A stretch of DNA of 34,650 bases, taken from NCBI RefSeq assembly GCF_020829645.1, contig NZ_JAIVFS010000090.1, forward strand, positions 1 to 34,650, given 5' to 3'. This document shows, piece after piece, positions 15,754-23,540 of the stretch. The notes under the pieces were generated by a model. The model worked only from the letters and a program-made list of their open reading frames with translations, had not been told where the DNA came from and did not search any database. This stretch comes from Nostoc mirabile CHAB5784. Its GTDB lineage: Bacteria > Cyanobacteriota > Cyanobacteriia > Cyanobacteriales > Nostocaceae. Every line of letters starts with the position of its first letter. The stretch's first letter is position 1. The position numbers and the translations under genes are program-made.

Positions 15754-15902
15754 TATAGCAATCCTAAATCATTTGTGAAAATTATATATCCCTTTCTTCT
15801 TTCTTCCCTTTGCGTCCAACTCTTACGAGACGCTGCGCGAATGCGCCCTTGGCGGTTCGTTTCCTTATCTATATTTTTCACGAATCAAATAGGACTGCTA
15901 TA
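15754..15902. repeat. MITE-like element, TATAGCRATCCTA family, copy 2
   Basis: The left end TATAGCAATCCTAAATCATT and the right end read on the opposite strand, TATAGCAGTCCTATTTGATT, form long imperfect terminal inverted repeats extending through GTGAAAA. The element is 149 bp, with an embedded ACGAGACGCTGCGCGAATGCG repeat. Confidence 0.75.
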
Positions 15903-15912
15903 GTGTGGTCTA

Positions 15913-16293
15913 AGGGACTTCCAAATAAAAAAATATCCCAAAACTGACGCAAAAATCTTCTCTATTTCTCCCCTCTCTGTGTTCTCTGCGTCTGGAGCAG
16001 GGCGGCCGCATCATGTCAATAAGCAAAGGTTATTCTCAATAGAGTCTAAATAATGTCATTAAATCTTGCTTATTGAGAAAAATTTAGGCGCTCGCTTTGG
16101 GGCTTTAAAAATAATCAAACGCGAAATCCTGATTTTTTTTTTCGTTGGTTCTTAACCTTCGTTATGATCAAGAGTAATTTAGATGCGTTTGCCCTGGCGT
16201 CTGGAGTGGTAGCCTACGGCAAGCCGCTTCTCTACGAGACGCTCCGCGAATGCGTCTACGTTCATTTGGATAATTTATTTCTTGGAAGTCCCT
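15913..16293. mobile_element. Non-autonomous element with AGGGACTTCCAA terminal inverted repeats
   Basis: The left end AGGGACTTCCAAATAAA and the right end TTATTTCTTGGAAGTCCCT are inverted copies 381 bp apart. No transposase frame lies between them. A second dispersed repeat (CTTCTCTACGAGACGCTCCG, 16226-16254) is nested inside. The right end is about 110 bp from the RsbW-like start. Confidence 0.6.
16226..16254. repeat. TCTACGAGACGCTNCGCGAA interspersed repeat
   Basis: Related copies occur at 15821-15845, 29054-29077 (inverted, between phnC and phnD) and 32605-32627 (inverted). All are in spacers. Confidence 0.6.
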
Positions 16294-16404
16294 AAACAAA
16301 TCAAAACTGCTATTCCAAACTCTTACTCTCTGCGTCTGGAGCATGAAATAAAAAATAAGTCTATTCATTTGAAAACTACTATAAATAACGACTCATGGTT
16401 AATA

Positions 16405-16845
16405 ATGATGGAACTATTAACTGTATCAGATTCTTTGGATTCTTTAAAAGCGATCGCCGACTATGTGATGGCGGCGGCGGCGGCGGCTGGCTTAAATAAA
16501 AAAGCCTCCTATAAATTGCGTTTGGCGGTGGACGAAATCGCCACTAATATCATCGTTTACGGCTATCAAGAAGCAGGTCACTCAGGAGTATTAGATTTGC
16601 AAGCCGAATTCAACGAACAAACCCTAACAATCTCAATGGAAGATACTGGTGTCCCTTATGACTCTAGCCAAACAGAAATCCCGAATGACCTAAATCAGCC
16701 ATTGGAACAGCGACACATAGGTGGTTTGGGAGTGTATCTGGCTATTCATGGGGTTGATAAGTTCATCTATGAACGGGTTGGTAACCGGAATCGCAACATT
16801 TTTATTGTGAATAGAACTAGGATCACCGAAGCTGTTATTGGTTAG
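16405..16845 (+). CDS. RsbW/SpoIIAB-like anti-sigma serine kinase (HATPase_c)
   Basis: A 146-residue protein, the usual length for RsbW-type kinases, when started at MMELLTVSD. Earlier codons in the open frame lie partly in a mobile element. It has the N-box DEIATNIIVYGY (about 43-54), G1 box EDTGVPYD and G2-type HIGGLGVYLAIHG of the GHKL ATPase fold. Such kinases phosphorylate STAS antagonists and sequester a sigma factor or other target. No sigma factor gene is seen here. Residues 23-28 are six alanines encoded by a GCG tract. It converges with the 2H phosphoesterase gene. Confidence 0.85.
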   Translation: MMELLTVSDSLDSLKAIADYVMAAAAAAGLNKKASYKLRLAVDEIATNIIVYGYQEAGHSGVLDLQAEFNEQTLTISMEDTGVPYDSSQTEIPNDLNQPLEQRHIGGLGVYLAIHGVDKFIYERVGNRNRNIFIVNRTRITEAVIG

Positions 16846-16901
16846 ATATGAAAGTTGTATGCAAATTGAATGTTTGACAGATGAGGATCAGGTGTCTGTA
16901 T

Positions 16902-17525
16902 TCAGATGTTGACATAATATAACGTATTGGCATGGCTTCCATTCTCGCCCATTTCATAAATGGTAATCTTTTGGATTGTACCTACAATATTTGAAGTAAA
17001 TACTTTAACAGTATTTATCAAATATGCTTCGTCTTGAATTCGAGACTTATCGATACTTCTGCCCAAAGTAATATGAGGATAAAAGGCATCCCCAATATAT
17101 CTATGTCCATATTTAAAATAATTTTCTTTCTCTAAAGTACTGTAGTTAGTAGTGTCTTTTTGTCTATCTTCTTCTGTCAGATACATCGAATCTTTGAGCC
17201 GCTCAAAAACAAATCTATGAGCCTCACCAAAGATGATATTTGGGCTTAAGGTCAAAAAATACCAGCCAGGTGGCTGATATTCTAATCCAGACAACTTAAA
17301 CTCTAAAGAGTATTTTTGCTGTGTGCAATAATCACGCAGATCAGAAATCAAGTTAAACCAATTCAAGTTATTTTTAAATAGACCTTGAAGAAGTGTAATG
17401 TGTGGTAGATTAAATTCAGTTCCCAATAAAGGGCGAAGTGAGCAAAAAGACATTACTTCTTTCTGCAACTCCACAAGATACTGATTCATCTGGGCGCTTG
17501 GAACCATTGCAATACCAACTTTCAT
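16902..17525 (-). CDS. 2H phosphoesterase (DUF1045 / LigT-like), probably phosphonate-pathway cyclic phosphodiesterase
   Basis: A 207-residue protein from the ATG with an AGGTGA ribosome-binding site; a TTG 18 bases upstream is less likely. Two HxTx motifs, LPHITLLQG (His42/Thr44) and YPHITLGRS (His151/Thr153), define the 2H phosphoesterase fold that handles cyclic phosphates. DUF1045-type 2H proteins recur beside phn operons. No PhnP, which opens ribosyl cyclic phosphate, is found here, so this enzyme is a plausible substitute (inference). Its start lies 12 bp past the stop of the GntR gene, indicating co-transcription. Confidence 0.75.
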   Translation of the reverse strand: MKVGIAMVPSAQMNQYLVELQKEVMSFCSLRPLLGTEFNLPHITLLQGLFKNNLNWFNLISDLRDYCTQQKYSLEFKLSGLEYQPPGWYFLTLSPNIIFGEAHRFVFERLKDSMYLTEEDRQKDTTNYSTLEKENYFKYGHRYIGDAFYPHITLGRSIDKSRIQDEAYLINTVKVFTSNIVGTIQKITIYEMGENGSHANTLYYVNI

Positions 17526-17536
17526 AGTTTCACCTA

Positions 17537-18286
17537 TCAACAAGAGACTTCTAAGGAAAAGCGTTCGCCTCTAAAACGACTAATTGTATACTCAAACAAG
17601 TAGTCATGCTGATCGCGAACTTGGCTCTTAGTAACTAACAAAGGCACGCTGGGGGCGATTTTTAGAAGCTTTGCCTCTTCTTTAGAAGCTAGTTCAGTTT
17701 CAATCTGGATATGAGCGCGACGCGGCTGAATTCCATAATAGTTTTGTAGCAAACTATATAAGGAGGTGGCTCTATAAATCAGCACTTCTAAGTCAGGAAA
17801 TCTTTCTGAAATTAGATAGGAAGTACTGATACATAAAGGTTCCATATCGGGTATAGTAGTACCTGTCATTGCTGGCGTCGCTGCCCGAAGAAATTTAATT
17901 TTGAGTATAGAAGCCCCTACATTTGTTTCCAATAAGTTAGAAAATTGAGGGCTTGCAGTAATTATTTTGCTACTCAGAATTCGGATGCAAGGAAGATAGC
18001 CCAAATTGAACAAACTTTCAGTAAAGCTAGTTTTGGAGTTGAGAGAATAATCAATCTTTTTTTTCTTGACAAAAGTGCCGCGTCCTTGCTGTCGGCAGAC
18101 CAAATCCATCTCAACTAAAGCTGTAATTGCTTGACGGGCGGTAAGTCGATGAACCTTGTATTGTGTAGCTAATTGATTCTCTGAAGGTAAGCGGTCGCCA
18201 GGCCCATAAATCCCAGCCTGGATATCTGCAATTAGCTTTTGGGCAATTTGATTATAGATAGAGCAGTTTTGACATTGTTGGTTCAT
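17537..18286 (-). CDS. GntR-family regulator with UTRA domain, PhnF-like, paralogue 1
   Basis: A 249-residue protein with an N-terminal winged helix (about 10-78: IAQKLIADIQAGIYGPGDRLPSE, RLTARQAITALVEMDLV, RQQGRGTFV) and a C-terminal UTRA effector domain (about 95-245), the HutC/PhnF architecture. By eye it is about 60-65 percent identical to the GntR protein encoded at 31560-32336. PhnF proteins repress phn genes. The N-terminus has an unusual C-x-x-C (residues 5 and 8) absent from the paralogue. A 19-bp palindrome lies just upstream of the start and could serve autoregulation. Confidence 0.87.
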   Translation of the reverse strand: MNQQCQNCSIYNQIAQKLIADIQAGIYGPGDRLPSENQLATQYKVHRLTARQAITALVEMDLVCRQQGRGTFVKKKKIDYSLNSKTSFTESLFNLGYLPCIRILSSKIITASPQFSNLLETNVGASILKIKFLRAATPAMTGTTIPDMEPLCISTSYLISERFPDLEVLIYRATSLYSLLQNYYGIQPRRAHIQIETELASKEEAKLLKIAPSVPLLVTKSQVRDQHDYLFEYTISRFRGERFSLEVSC

Positions 18287-18297
18287 AAAAACTGTAA

Positions 18298-18316
18298 TTC
18301 AGATTAATAATCTGAA
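18298..18316 (-). promoter_or_regulatory. Palindrome immediately upstream of GntR paralogue 1
   Basis: TTCAGATT-AAT-AATCTGAA is a perfect 8-bp inverted repeat 11 bases before the start codon. Its position suits an autoregulatory operator, but its sequence differs from the CTATACAAG palindromes. Confidence 0.4.
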
Positions 18317-18748
18317 TAAGAAGATTTGAAAAAATATTTAGAAAATAGTAAAATTAGCTGACAACATTGAATTGCTATTGATAATATGAAGCTTAAACTG
18401 TAATGGGAGTTTTAATTGTTAGTAAAAAAATGCTTTATGGATATAGCGCAAACACTTTATTAATAATTAAATCTTTACGAAATTAATCTTAATTATCAAT
18501 GTTTTAGTCAATATCAGTTTCTCGATTAATGTGTTTAGTTAAAATTTTTATTCTATGAGACTGAATAATATTTTTTGCTCTCAATTAAATTTGATAGATA
18601 TATTAATTTTTTTCAGTAATTCTTCTGGCAAGTATTAGTTTTTTCAGCCCCAAAGCATCCCTGAATAAACAAATGCTTTAATGTTGAATCAATAGATAAT
18701 ACAGACTGAAAACCTTGCGAGTAAAAAGTTAGAGAAGTAATCAAGCAA

Positions 18749-18866
18749 ACTATAGCAATCCTATTTCATTTTTGACAAAATTCAGTACAACTCGAAGTGG
18801 CTTCTTTCTGTTGCCTATTGCTTGTTAAGCCAAGTAAGTTCATAAGTGAAAGCGGATTGCCATAGT
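18749..18866. repeat. MITE-like element, TATAGCRATCCTA family, copy 3
   Basis: The left end is ACTATAGCAATCCTATTTC and the right end, on the opposite strand, is ACTATGGCAATCCGCTTTC. Length is 118 bp and no frame is seen. Confidence 0.65.
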
Positions 18867-18890
18867 ATATTATGTACTGAAAAACCTATT

Positions 18891-18926
18891 AGACTAAGCC
18901 GAATTATAACTAATTCGGCTTAGTCT
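18891..18926 (-). terminator. Rho-independent terminator of the phn/porin-fragment transcript
   Basis: Perfect 16-bp arms (AGACTAAGCCGAATTA and its complement) flank a 4-base loop, starting 7 bases beyond the porin-fragment stop. On the minus strand the stem is followed by AATAGGTTTTTC, a short U-rich run. It is the clearest terminator in the window and probably ends the phn transcript. Confidence 0.8.
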
Positions 18927-18933
18927 CACATCG

Positions 18934-19941
18934 CTAAAAACTAAAGGTCGTGCGGATAGCACCTACATATGTGGTGTCATTATTACTATTGTGTTCTGGG
19001 TTGAAAATCACAAACACACCTGGGGTAATGGCAATATTTTCAGTCATTTTGAAGCGGTAGAAAGCCTCTAGATGGTATGAGGTGTCATTATCTTCACGGG
19101 CACTGATATCGTTATCTGTTACCTTAGGCGGCATACCGAATACAAAACCCAGCAGGCTGCCTTTTGAACCAAAGTCTGACAAACCCAGAGTTGCTGCCCA
19201 GTTCCAAATCTTCGCGCTATTTCCTCTTGCTACAGTTGTGGGAATACTCTCTTCGGCGATCGCAGTAGTATAACCAGCCCAACCAGATAGGGATATACTG
19301 GGGCTAAACCGGAGGTTTGCTTGTACGCCATAGTGATTAGCTGAAGTCGCAATATTACCAAAAGGCTGATTAGCAAAGGCGCTGCCAGTAGTTCCTGAGA
19401 CTTGAACGCCACCTGCGGCATTATAGTAGGAATGGACGTAGGTCAAACCTAAGTTAATCACATCACTGGGTCGGAAGCTTAGTTGAGCTAAAGCTGCATA
19501 GGAACCGTCATAGAGTCCAAACTGAGCAGCTGGGTTATTGGCAACATTAGGGCGAGTCATGTAGCCCAAAGATAAAGCAAGTGCTTTGCTAAAGTTGTAA
19601 GCTAAAGTAGCTCCTGTACCTTCTGCACTTTCTCGGTAGATGGGGTTGAAGCGCCCGAATCGAGAGATAGCACCGCTACCACTTGCATCGAAACCAGGAT
19701 TGAAGTTAAACATATTGTCATTGAACTCACCTCCAGTTGCCGACAGATAGATAACTGCCTGCTGGGTTAATGGAAAGCGATATTCTAGCTTTTGTAGGGT
19801 GACATTGTTGTTATCGTTAAGACTTCCATCATATCCCAATCGGGTCATGTTGGTGCCTGTTACGCCACTATTAAATGGGGTAATGTTTCGTGCTTGCAAA
19901 CGAGTTTGCAGGCGGTCTTTGCCAGTAAAGCTAGTAAGCAA
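18934..19941 (-). pseudogene. C-terminal part of a cyanobacterial SomA/OprB-type porin, 5'-truncated
   Basis: About 335 codons resemble the C-terminal β-barrel of cyanobacterial SLH/OprB porins: SFTGKDRLQTRLQARNITPF, ALSLGYMTRPNVANNPAAQFGLYDGSYAALAQLSF, ISLSGWAGYTTAIAEES, NWAATLGLSDFGSKGSLLGFVFGMPP, and a final IRTTFSF ending in Phe as outer-membrane barrels do. The signal peptide, SLH domain and linker that normally precede (roughly 200 residues) are missing. The frame begins at the very base after the phnM TAG stop, so there is no room for a start signal. A TTG is the first codon. It is best read as a gene remnant left by a recombination or deletion joined to phnM. Confidence 0.8.
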
Positions 19942-21084
19942 CTAAAAACCACAGTGATAAACTATTTTTCCAGCTACCCAGGTTATTGTCACTTGAGGCA
20001 ATCCATTCACAACTTCTACTGCTAATAAATCAGCCCGTTTAGCAACTGCAATTTCTCCGCGATCGCTTAACTCTAAAGCTTGAGCAGGGTTATGAGTAAC
20101 TAAAGCGATCGCTTGCGGTAAATTTAACTCGGAAATCTCTAAAAGCCGGAATACAGCAGCAAGTAAAGTTCCAGGAGCATAATCAGAACATAAACAACTT
20201 GCAACTTGATGATGAACAGCCTCAATCGCTTTGATTGAGCCACTTTGACTTTGACCTCGCAGAATATTAGGTGCGCCAAAAATTGTGAACATTCCAGCAG
20301 CTTTTGCAGTTTTTGCTGTCTCTAAATTGATGGGAAATTCACTCAATTGCACTCCCATATTTGCCATAGTCTGCACTCGTTCTGGGGTATCATCATCATG
20401 ACTAGCAACTGAAACATTTTGGTGCAAAGCTTTAGAAATTAAAGTCTCAATCCGTGACTTAGCACCTTCAGCATTTTGAATTTTATTATTTGCCATTGCC
20501 TCCGCTTCCGTAGCGCTTTTCTTGTAAGTTCGAGAAATATAATTCTGATAAGCTTGTAAATCCTTAAATTGTCCTTGTCCCGGTGTATGATCCATCAAAG
20601 AAACTAGATGAATATATTTTTCAGCTAGTAAATCTAGAAGTATTGGTAAGCCTGTAGGATCAGTAATTTCATAGCGACAATGGACGCGATTATCGACTAG
20701 CGCATAGGGCTGGTAAGCATGAATTGACTGCACAACTTGAGATGCAATATCGTTATTGCGAACGCCTAACTCCTCATGAGCAAAAGAAATTGCATGAAAG
20801 GGAGTCGTAATCCCTGCCATTGCATTGCGTTTATCGATTTGTGCTACAGCAAAATTCATCGGGAATAAAGCACCAGGACGCGGTTCTATTTCCTTTTCAA
20901 TTGCATCACAGTGTAAATCAATCATCCCTGGTATCAGAAGTTTACCATTTAAATCAATGGGTTTAGCACCACAGGTAGCTACTGGATTAATAGCAGCGAT
21001 CGCGTCATCTTCTATAAGCAGTGAAGCATCATCTAGTACCTCATCTGATAAAACAATCCGCACATTTGTTAAACAAGTCCTCAT
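19942..21084 (-). CDS. phnM: Ribosyl-triphosphonate diphosphohydrolase PhnM
   Basis: The 380-residue length is normal for PhnM. It is an amidohydrolase-superfamily enzyme that removes pyrophosphate from ribosyl phosphonate triphosphate in the C-P lyase pathway. Landmarks are PGMIDLHCDAIEKEIEPRPG, MAGITTPFHAISF, LVSLMDHTPGQGQF, VASHDDDTPE and SDYAPGTLLAAVF, which supply the His, Asp and Glu metal ligands. The ATG follows a 124-bp spacer from phnL, the longest inside the operon apart from no other comparable gap, and that spacer carries a CTCTGCGCCTCTGCGCG-type repeat. The gene ends directly against the porin remnant. Confidence 0.94.
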   Translation of the reverse strand: MRTCLTNVRIVLSDEVLDDASLLIEDDAIAAINPVATCGAKPIDLNGKLLIPGMIDLHCDAIEKEIEPRPGALFPMNFAVAQIDKRNAMAGITTPFHAISFAHEELGVRNNDIASQVVQSIHAYQPYALVDNRVHCRYEITDPTGLPILLDLLAEKYIHLVSLMDHTPGQGQFKDLQAYQNYISRTYKKSATEAEAMANNKIQNAEGAKSRIETLISKALHQNVSVASHDDDTPERVQTMANMGVQLSEFPINLETAKTAKAAGMFTIFGAPNILRGQSQSGSIKAIEAVHHQVASCLCSDYAPGTLLAAVFRLLEISELNLPQAIALVTHNPAQALELSDRGEIAVAKRADLLAVEVVNGLPQVTITWVAGKIVYHCGF

Positions 21085-21208
21085 AGCATTTACTAACTCT
21101 TTAAATTTTTCAAAACATTTAACGAAATCACCAACAACATATCTACTGCAATCTTCAATTATTTGCTATTCTCTTAATCCCTCCTCTCTGCGCCTCTGCG
21201 CGACTTAC

Positions 21209-21904
21209 CTAATTCGTAGGGACAAGATTAATTTCAAAATCAGCTAGCTCTTTAACTAGCTCTTGGTCATGGAAAATCGCTAAAATGCCAGTACCAGCTT
21301 TTTTAACAGAGCGAACCATCTCAATAACTCGTGGAATTGAAACCGGATCAAGACTAGCTGTAGGTTCATCTAATAATAGCAAACGAGGATGAAGAATCAT
21401 CGCCCGCGCTAAATTTACCCGTTGTTTCTCTCCACCCGAAAAAGTAGCTGGAGAGATTTCCCATAGTCTTTCTGGAAGCTTAATTTGACTTAATAATTCT
21501 TTAGCTTGGTCTTTAGCTTCAATGCGTTCTATTCCTAAATCCAACAAGGGTTTAGCTACAACATCCACAGTAGATTGTCGAGGAAGACAGTGAAGAAATT
21601 GTGTAACAAAGCTAATTTCAGCCCGACGGAGTTCTAAAATTTCACGTTCACTAGCTTTTGCTAAATCCAGCCATTCACCATCATCTGTATGATAGTAAAT
21701 TGCTCCTTCAGTAGGTAAATAAGTTCGATAAATACACTTAAGAAAACTAGATTTACCAGTACCAGAAGCACCGGTTAACGCGGTAAGTTTTCCTGCTTTC
21801 ACTTCCAAGGAAACATTTTGAGCAGAAGGGATATGTTTTTGTTGTTCGTGGAGGATAAAGCTTTTACTTAACCCTTCTGTGCGTAAGATGAGATTTGAAT
21901 ACAT
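21209..21904 (-). CDS. phnL: C-P lyase accessory ABC protein PhnL
   Basis: A 231-residue ABC ATPase with Walker A GASGTGKS (45-52), Q-loop VTQFLHCLPRQSTVDVVAKPL (typical of PhnL), signature FSGGEKQRVNLARAM, Walker B LLLLDEPTASLD and switch His in AIFHD. PhnL has no membrane partner and is required, with PhnG/H/I/M, for making ribosyl phosphonate triphosphate. It starts 13 bp after phnK. Confidence 0.93.
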   Translation of the reverse strand: MYSNLILRTEGLSKSFILHEQQKHIPSAQNVSLEVKAGKLTALTGASGTGKSSFLKCIYRTYLPTEGAIYYHTDDGEWLDLAKASEREILELRRAEISFVTQFLHCLPRQSTVDVVAKPLLDLGIERIEAKDQAKELLSQIKLPERLWEISPATFSGGEKQRVNLARAMILHPRLLLLDEPTASLDPVSIPRVIEMVRSVKKAGTGILAIFHDQELVKELADFEINLVPTN

Positions 21905-21917
21905 ATTTTTTAGCTTC

Positions 21918-22748
21918 CTACAAAGCAGAAGTAACTAACTGCTGAGTGTAACTATGTTGAGGGTCTTCGAGTATTTGGTCAGTTAAACCTGATTCGACAA
22001 TTCGACCATATTTCATCACAATAGTCCGTGATGCTAAGAGGCGAATGACTCCTAAATCGTGAGTAACAACAATCATTGCAATTCTCAGTTTTTGCTGAAG
22101 TTCTAGAATTAAATCTAGGATTTTTGCCTGAACAGATAAATCTAATCCAGTTGTTACCTCATCAAGAAATAATAACGGTGGTTCTGTAGCTAAAGCACGA
22201 GCGATTTGGACTCGCTGTTGCATTCCTCCAGAAAAGTTTTTGGGTAATTCATCAATGCGTTCAATTAGGAATTCAGTGCGGGTAAGAAGTTTTTGAGAGC
22301 GTTGACGTATTTCTTTATAATCCAACACATCGCTCATTAATAACCGTTCAGCAATATTTCCTCCAGCCGAAACATGAAAGTTTAAGCCTAAATGAGGGTT
22401 TTGATAAACCATGCCAAACTTATGATTTTTCAACCATCTAGCTTGAGCAGAATTCAAAGCAAATAAATCAAAAGTTCTGTCTTTATCAAAAAATTTGGCA
22501 CTACCTTGGGTAGGAATCTGGTCAAAATACAACATCTTTACTAAAGTGGACTTGCCACTTCCAGATTCTCCCATAATTCCCAGAATTTCGCCTTGATAAA
22601 GGTCAAAGGAAATATCCAAAGCAGCAACAATACTTCCACAATAAGGACAAATGTTTGTATTAGTTTCTGGGCCGGTTGAAGAAAGACATTTTGGGCAACC
22701 AGAACCATATATTTTTGTCAAATCACGAACTTGTAGAATCTTGTTCAT
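21918..22748 (-). CDS. phnK: C-P lyase complex ABC protein PhnK, with CxxC pair
   Basis: A 276-residue ABC ATPase with Walker A GESGSGKS (60-67), Q-loop MVYQNPHLGLNFHVSAGGNIAERL, signature FSGGMQQRVQIARAL, Walker B LLFLDEVTTGLD and switch VTHD. PhnK docks on the PhnGHIJ core. Near the N-terminus an insertion carries Cys18/Cys21 and Cys34/Cys37 (GCPKC and CPYCG), a zinc-ribbon-like arrangement absent from E. coli PhnK and probably typical of a subfamily. It lies 29 bp after the peptidase gene. Confidence 0.92.
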   Translation of the reverse strand: MNKILQVRDLTKIYGSGCPKCLSSTGPETNTNICPYCGSIVAALDISFDLYQGEILGIMGESGSGKSTLVKMLYFDQIPTQGSAKFFDKDRTFDLFALNSAQARWLKNHKFGMVYQNPHLGLNFHVSAGGNIAERLLMSDVLDYKEIRQRSQKLLTRTEFLIERIDELPKNFSGGMQQRVQIARALATEPPLLFLDEVTTGLDLSVQAKILDLILELQQKLRIAMIVVTHDLGVIRLLASRTIVMKYGRIVESGLTDQILEDPQHSYTQQLVTSAL

Positions 22749-22777
22749 AGGAAGAGTTTAGAATTAGGAATTTAGAA

Positions 22778-23509
22778 TTAATCCTCAGACAGATCGCCTA
22801 AATAAGTGGGCTGTAAAAGAGTTTCTTTAACGGTTTCACCAATTTTTTCAACGCGATAGGCTTTGGCATTGGGGCGAGAACTGACGATTTTTTCTAGGCG
22901 ATCGCCCACAAAATGCAGGCCAACTCCGTCATCAGCTGCATAACCGTCATCTAGCAAGTCTTCTGATAACAGCCGATGATAGGTTAGTCTTCTTTCTGGC
23001 TCTTGATCGTAGTGAGGACAGTGGCTACCTTTTAGGAAACCAAGACACTTTACTGGCTTGTTCAGCGAGCCTGGAGCATAGGCACTGATTCCTGCTTCAA
23101 ACCAGCACATCGAACCCGCACTTAAGCCACAAAGAATAATGCCTATTTCCCAAGCTTCTCTGAGAATTTCGTCTAGTTCCCATTCTCGCCAAAGCGCAAT
23201 TAAATTTTTGGGGCTGCCTCCTCCTACATAGATAATATTTTGCTCTAGCACGAAAGCTTTAAGGTCGGTAGTTGGTGGGTTAAACAACGACAAATGAGAG
23301 GGAGTGCAAGATAATTTCCCAAAGGCTGAATAGAACTCAACGATGTAGCGATCAAAGTCACCACTAGCTGTGGGGACGAAGCAAACTCGCGGCTTTTGTT
23401 TGTTCACCAGCCCCAAAATGTATTTGTCTAACAGAGAATTTTTGGGTTCCATTGAAAAACCGCCTCCACCCATTGCAAATATTTGTTTGAGGGGAAGATT
23501 GTTGCTCAT
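22778..23509 (-). CDS. Peptidase family S51-like protein (peptidase E/cyanophycinase fold) within the phn operon
   Basis: A 243-residue protein with the S51 hallmarks: an N-terminal FAMGGGGFSM, VCFVPTASGDFDRY, IIYVGGGSPKNLIALW, the nucleophile elbow CGLSAGSMCWFEAG, and GSHCPHYDQEPER with the catalytic His. Relatives are dipeptidase E (Asp-X peptides) and cyanophycinase. It sits between phnJ and phnK with 31- and 29-bp gaps on the same strand, so it is almost certainly co-transcribed with them. It is not a standard C-P lyase component. A role in releasing amino-acid-linked phosphonates, for instance peptidic phosphonates, is a guess. Confidence 0.85.
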   Translation of the reverse strand: MSNNLPLKQIFAMGGGGFSMEPKNSLLDKYILGLVNKQKPRVCFVPTASGDFDRYIVEFYSAFGKLSCTPSHLSLFNPPTTDLKAFVLEQNIIYVGGGSPKNLIALWREWELDEILREAWEIGIILCGLSAGSMCWFEAGISAYAPGSLNKPVKCLGFLKGSHCPHYDQEPERRLTYHRLLSEDLLDDGYAADDGVGLHFVGDRLEKIVSSRPNAKAYRVEKIGETVKETLLQPTYLGDLSED

Positions 23510-23540
23510 ATTGAAAATTTGTAACTGAAGTTGATATTCT

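Larger units (their letters stand above)
15634..16404. other. Repeat-filled gap between STAS copy 2 and the RsbW-like gene
   Basis: Two transposon-derived elements occupy it (15754-15902 and 15913-16293), plus copies of a TCTACGAGACGCTCCGCGAA repeat. I see no gene. Their insertion probably separated the STAS and ATPase genes, which are usually adjacent. The RsbW-like gene therefore may use a promoter provided by or downstream of the second element. Confidence 0.6.
18287..18933. other. AT-rich gap with palindrome, MITE-like element and terminator
   Basis: No gene is seen. It contains a palindrome next to the GntR start (18298-18316), a TATAGCAATCC-family element (18749-18866) and a strong terminator hairpin (18891-18926). 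The middle (about 18340-18740) is very AT-rich with no structure I can support. Confidence 0.6.
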
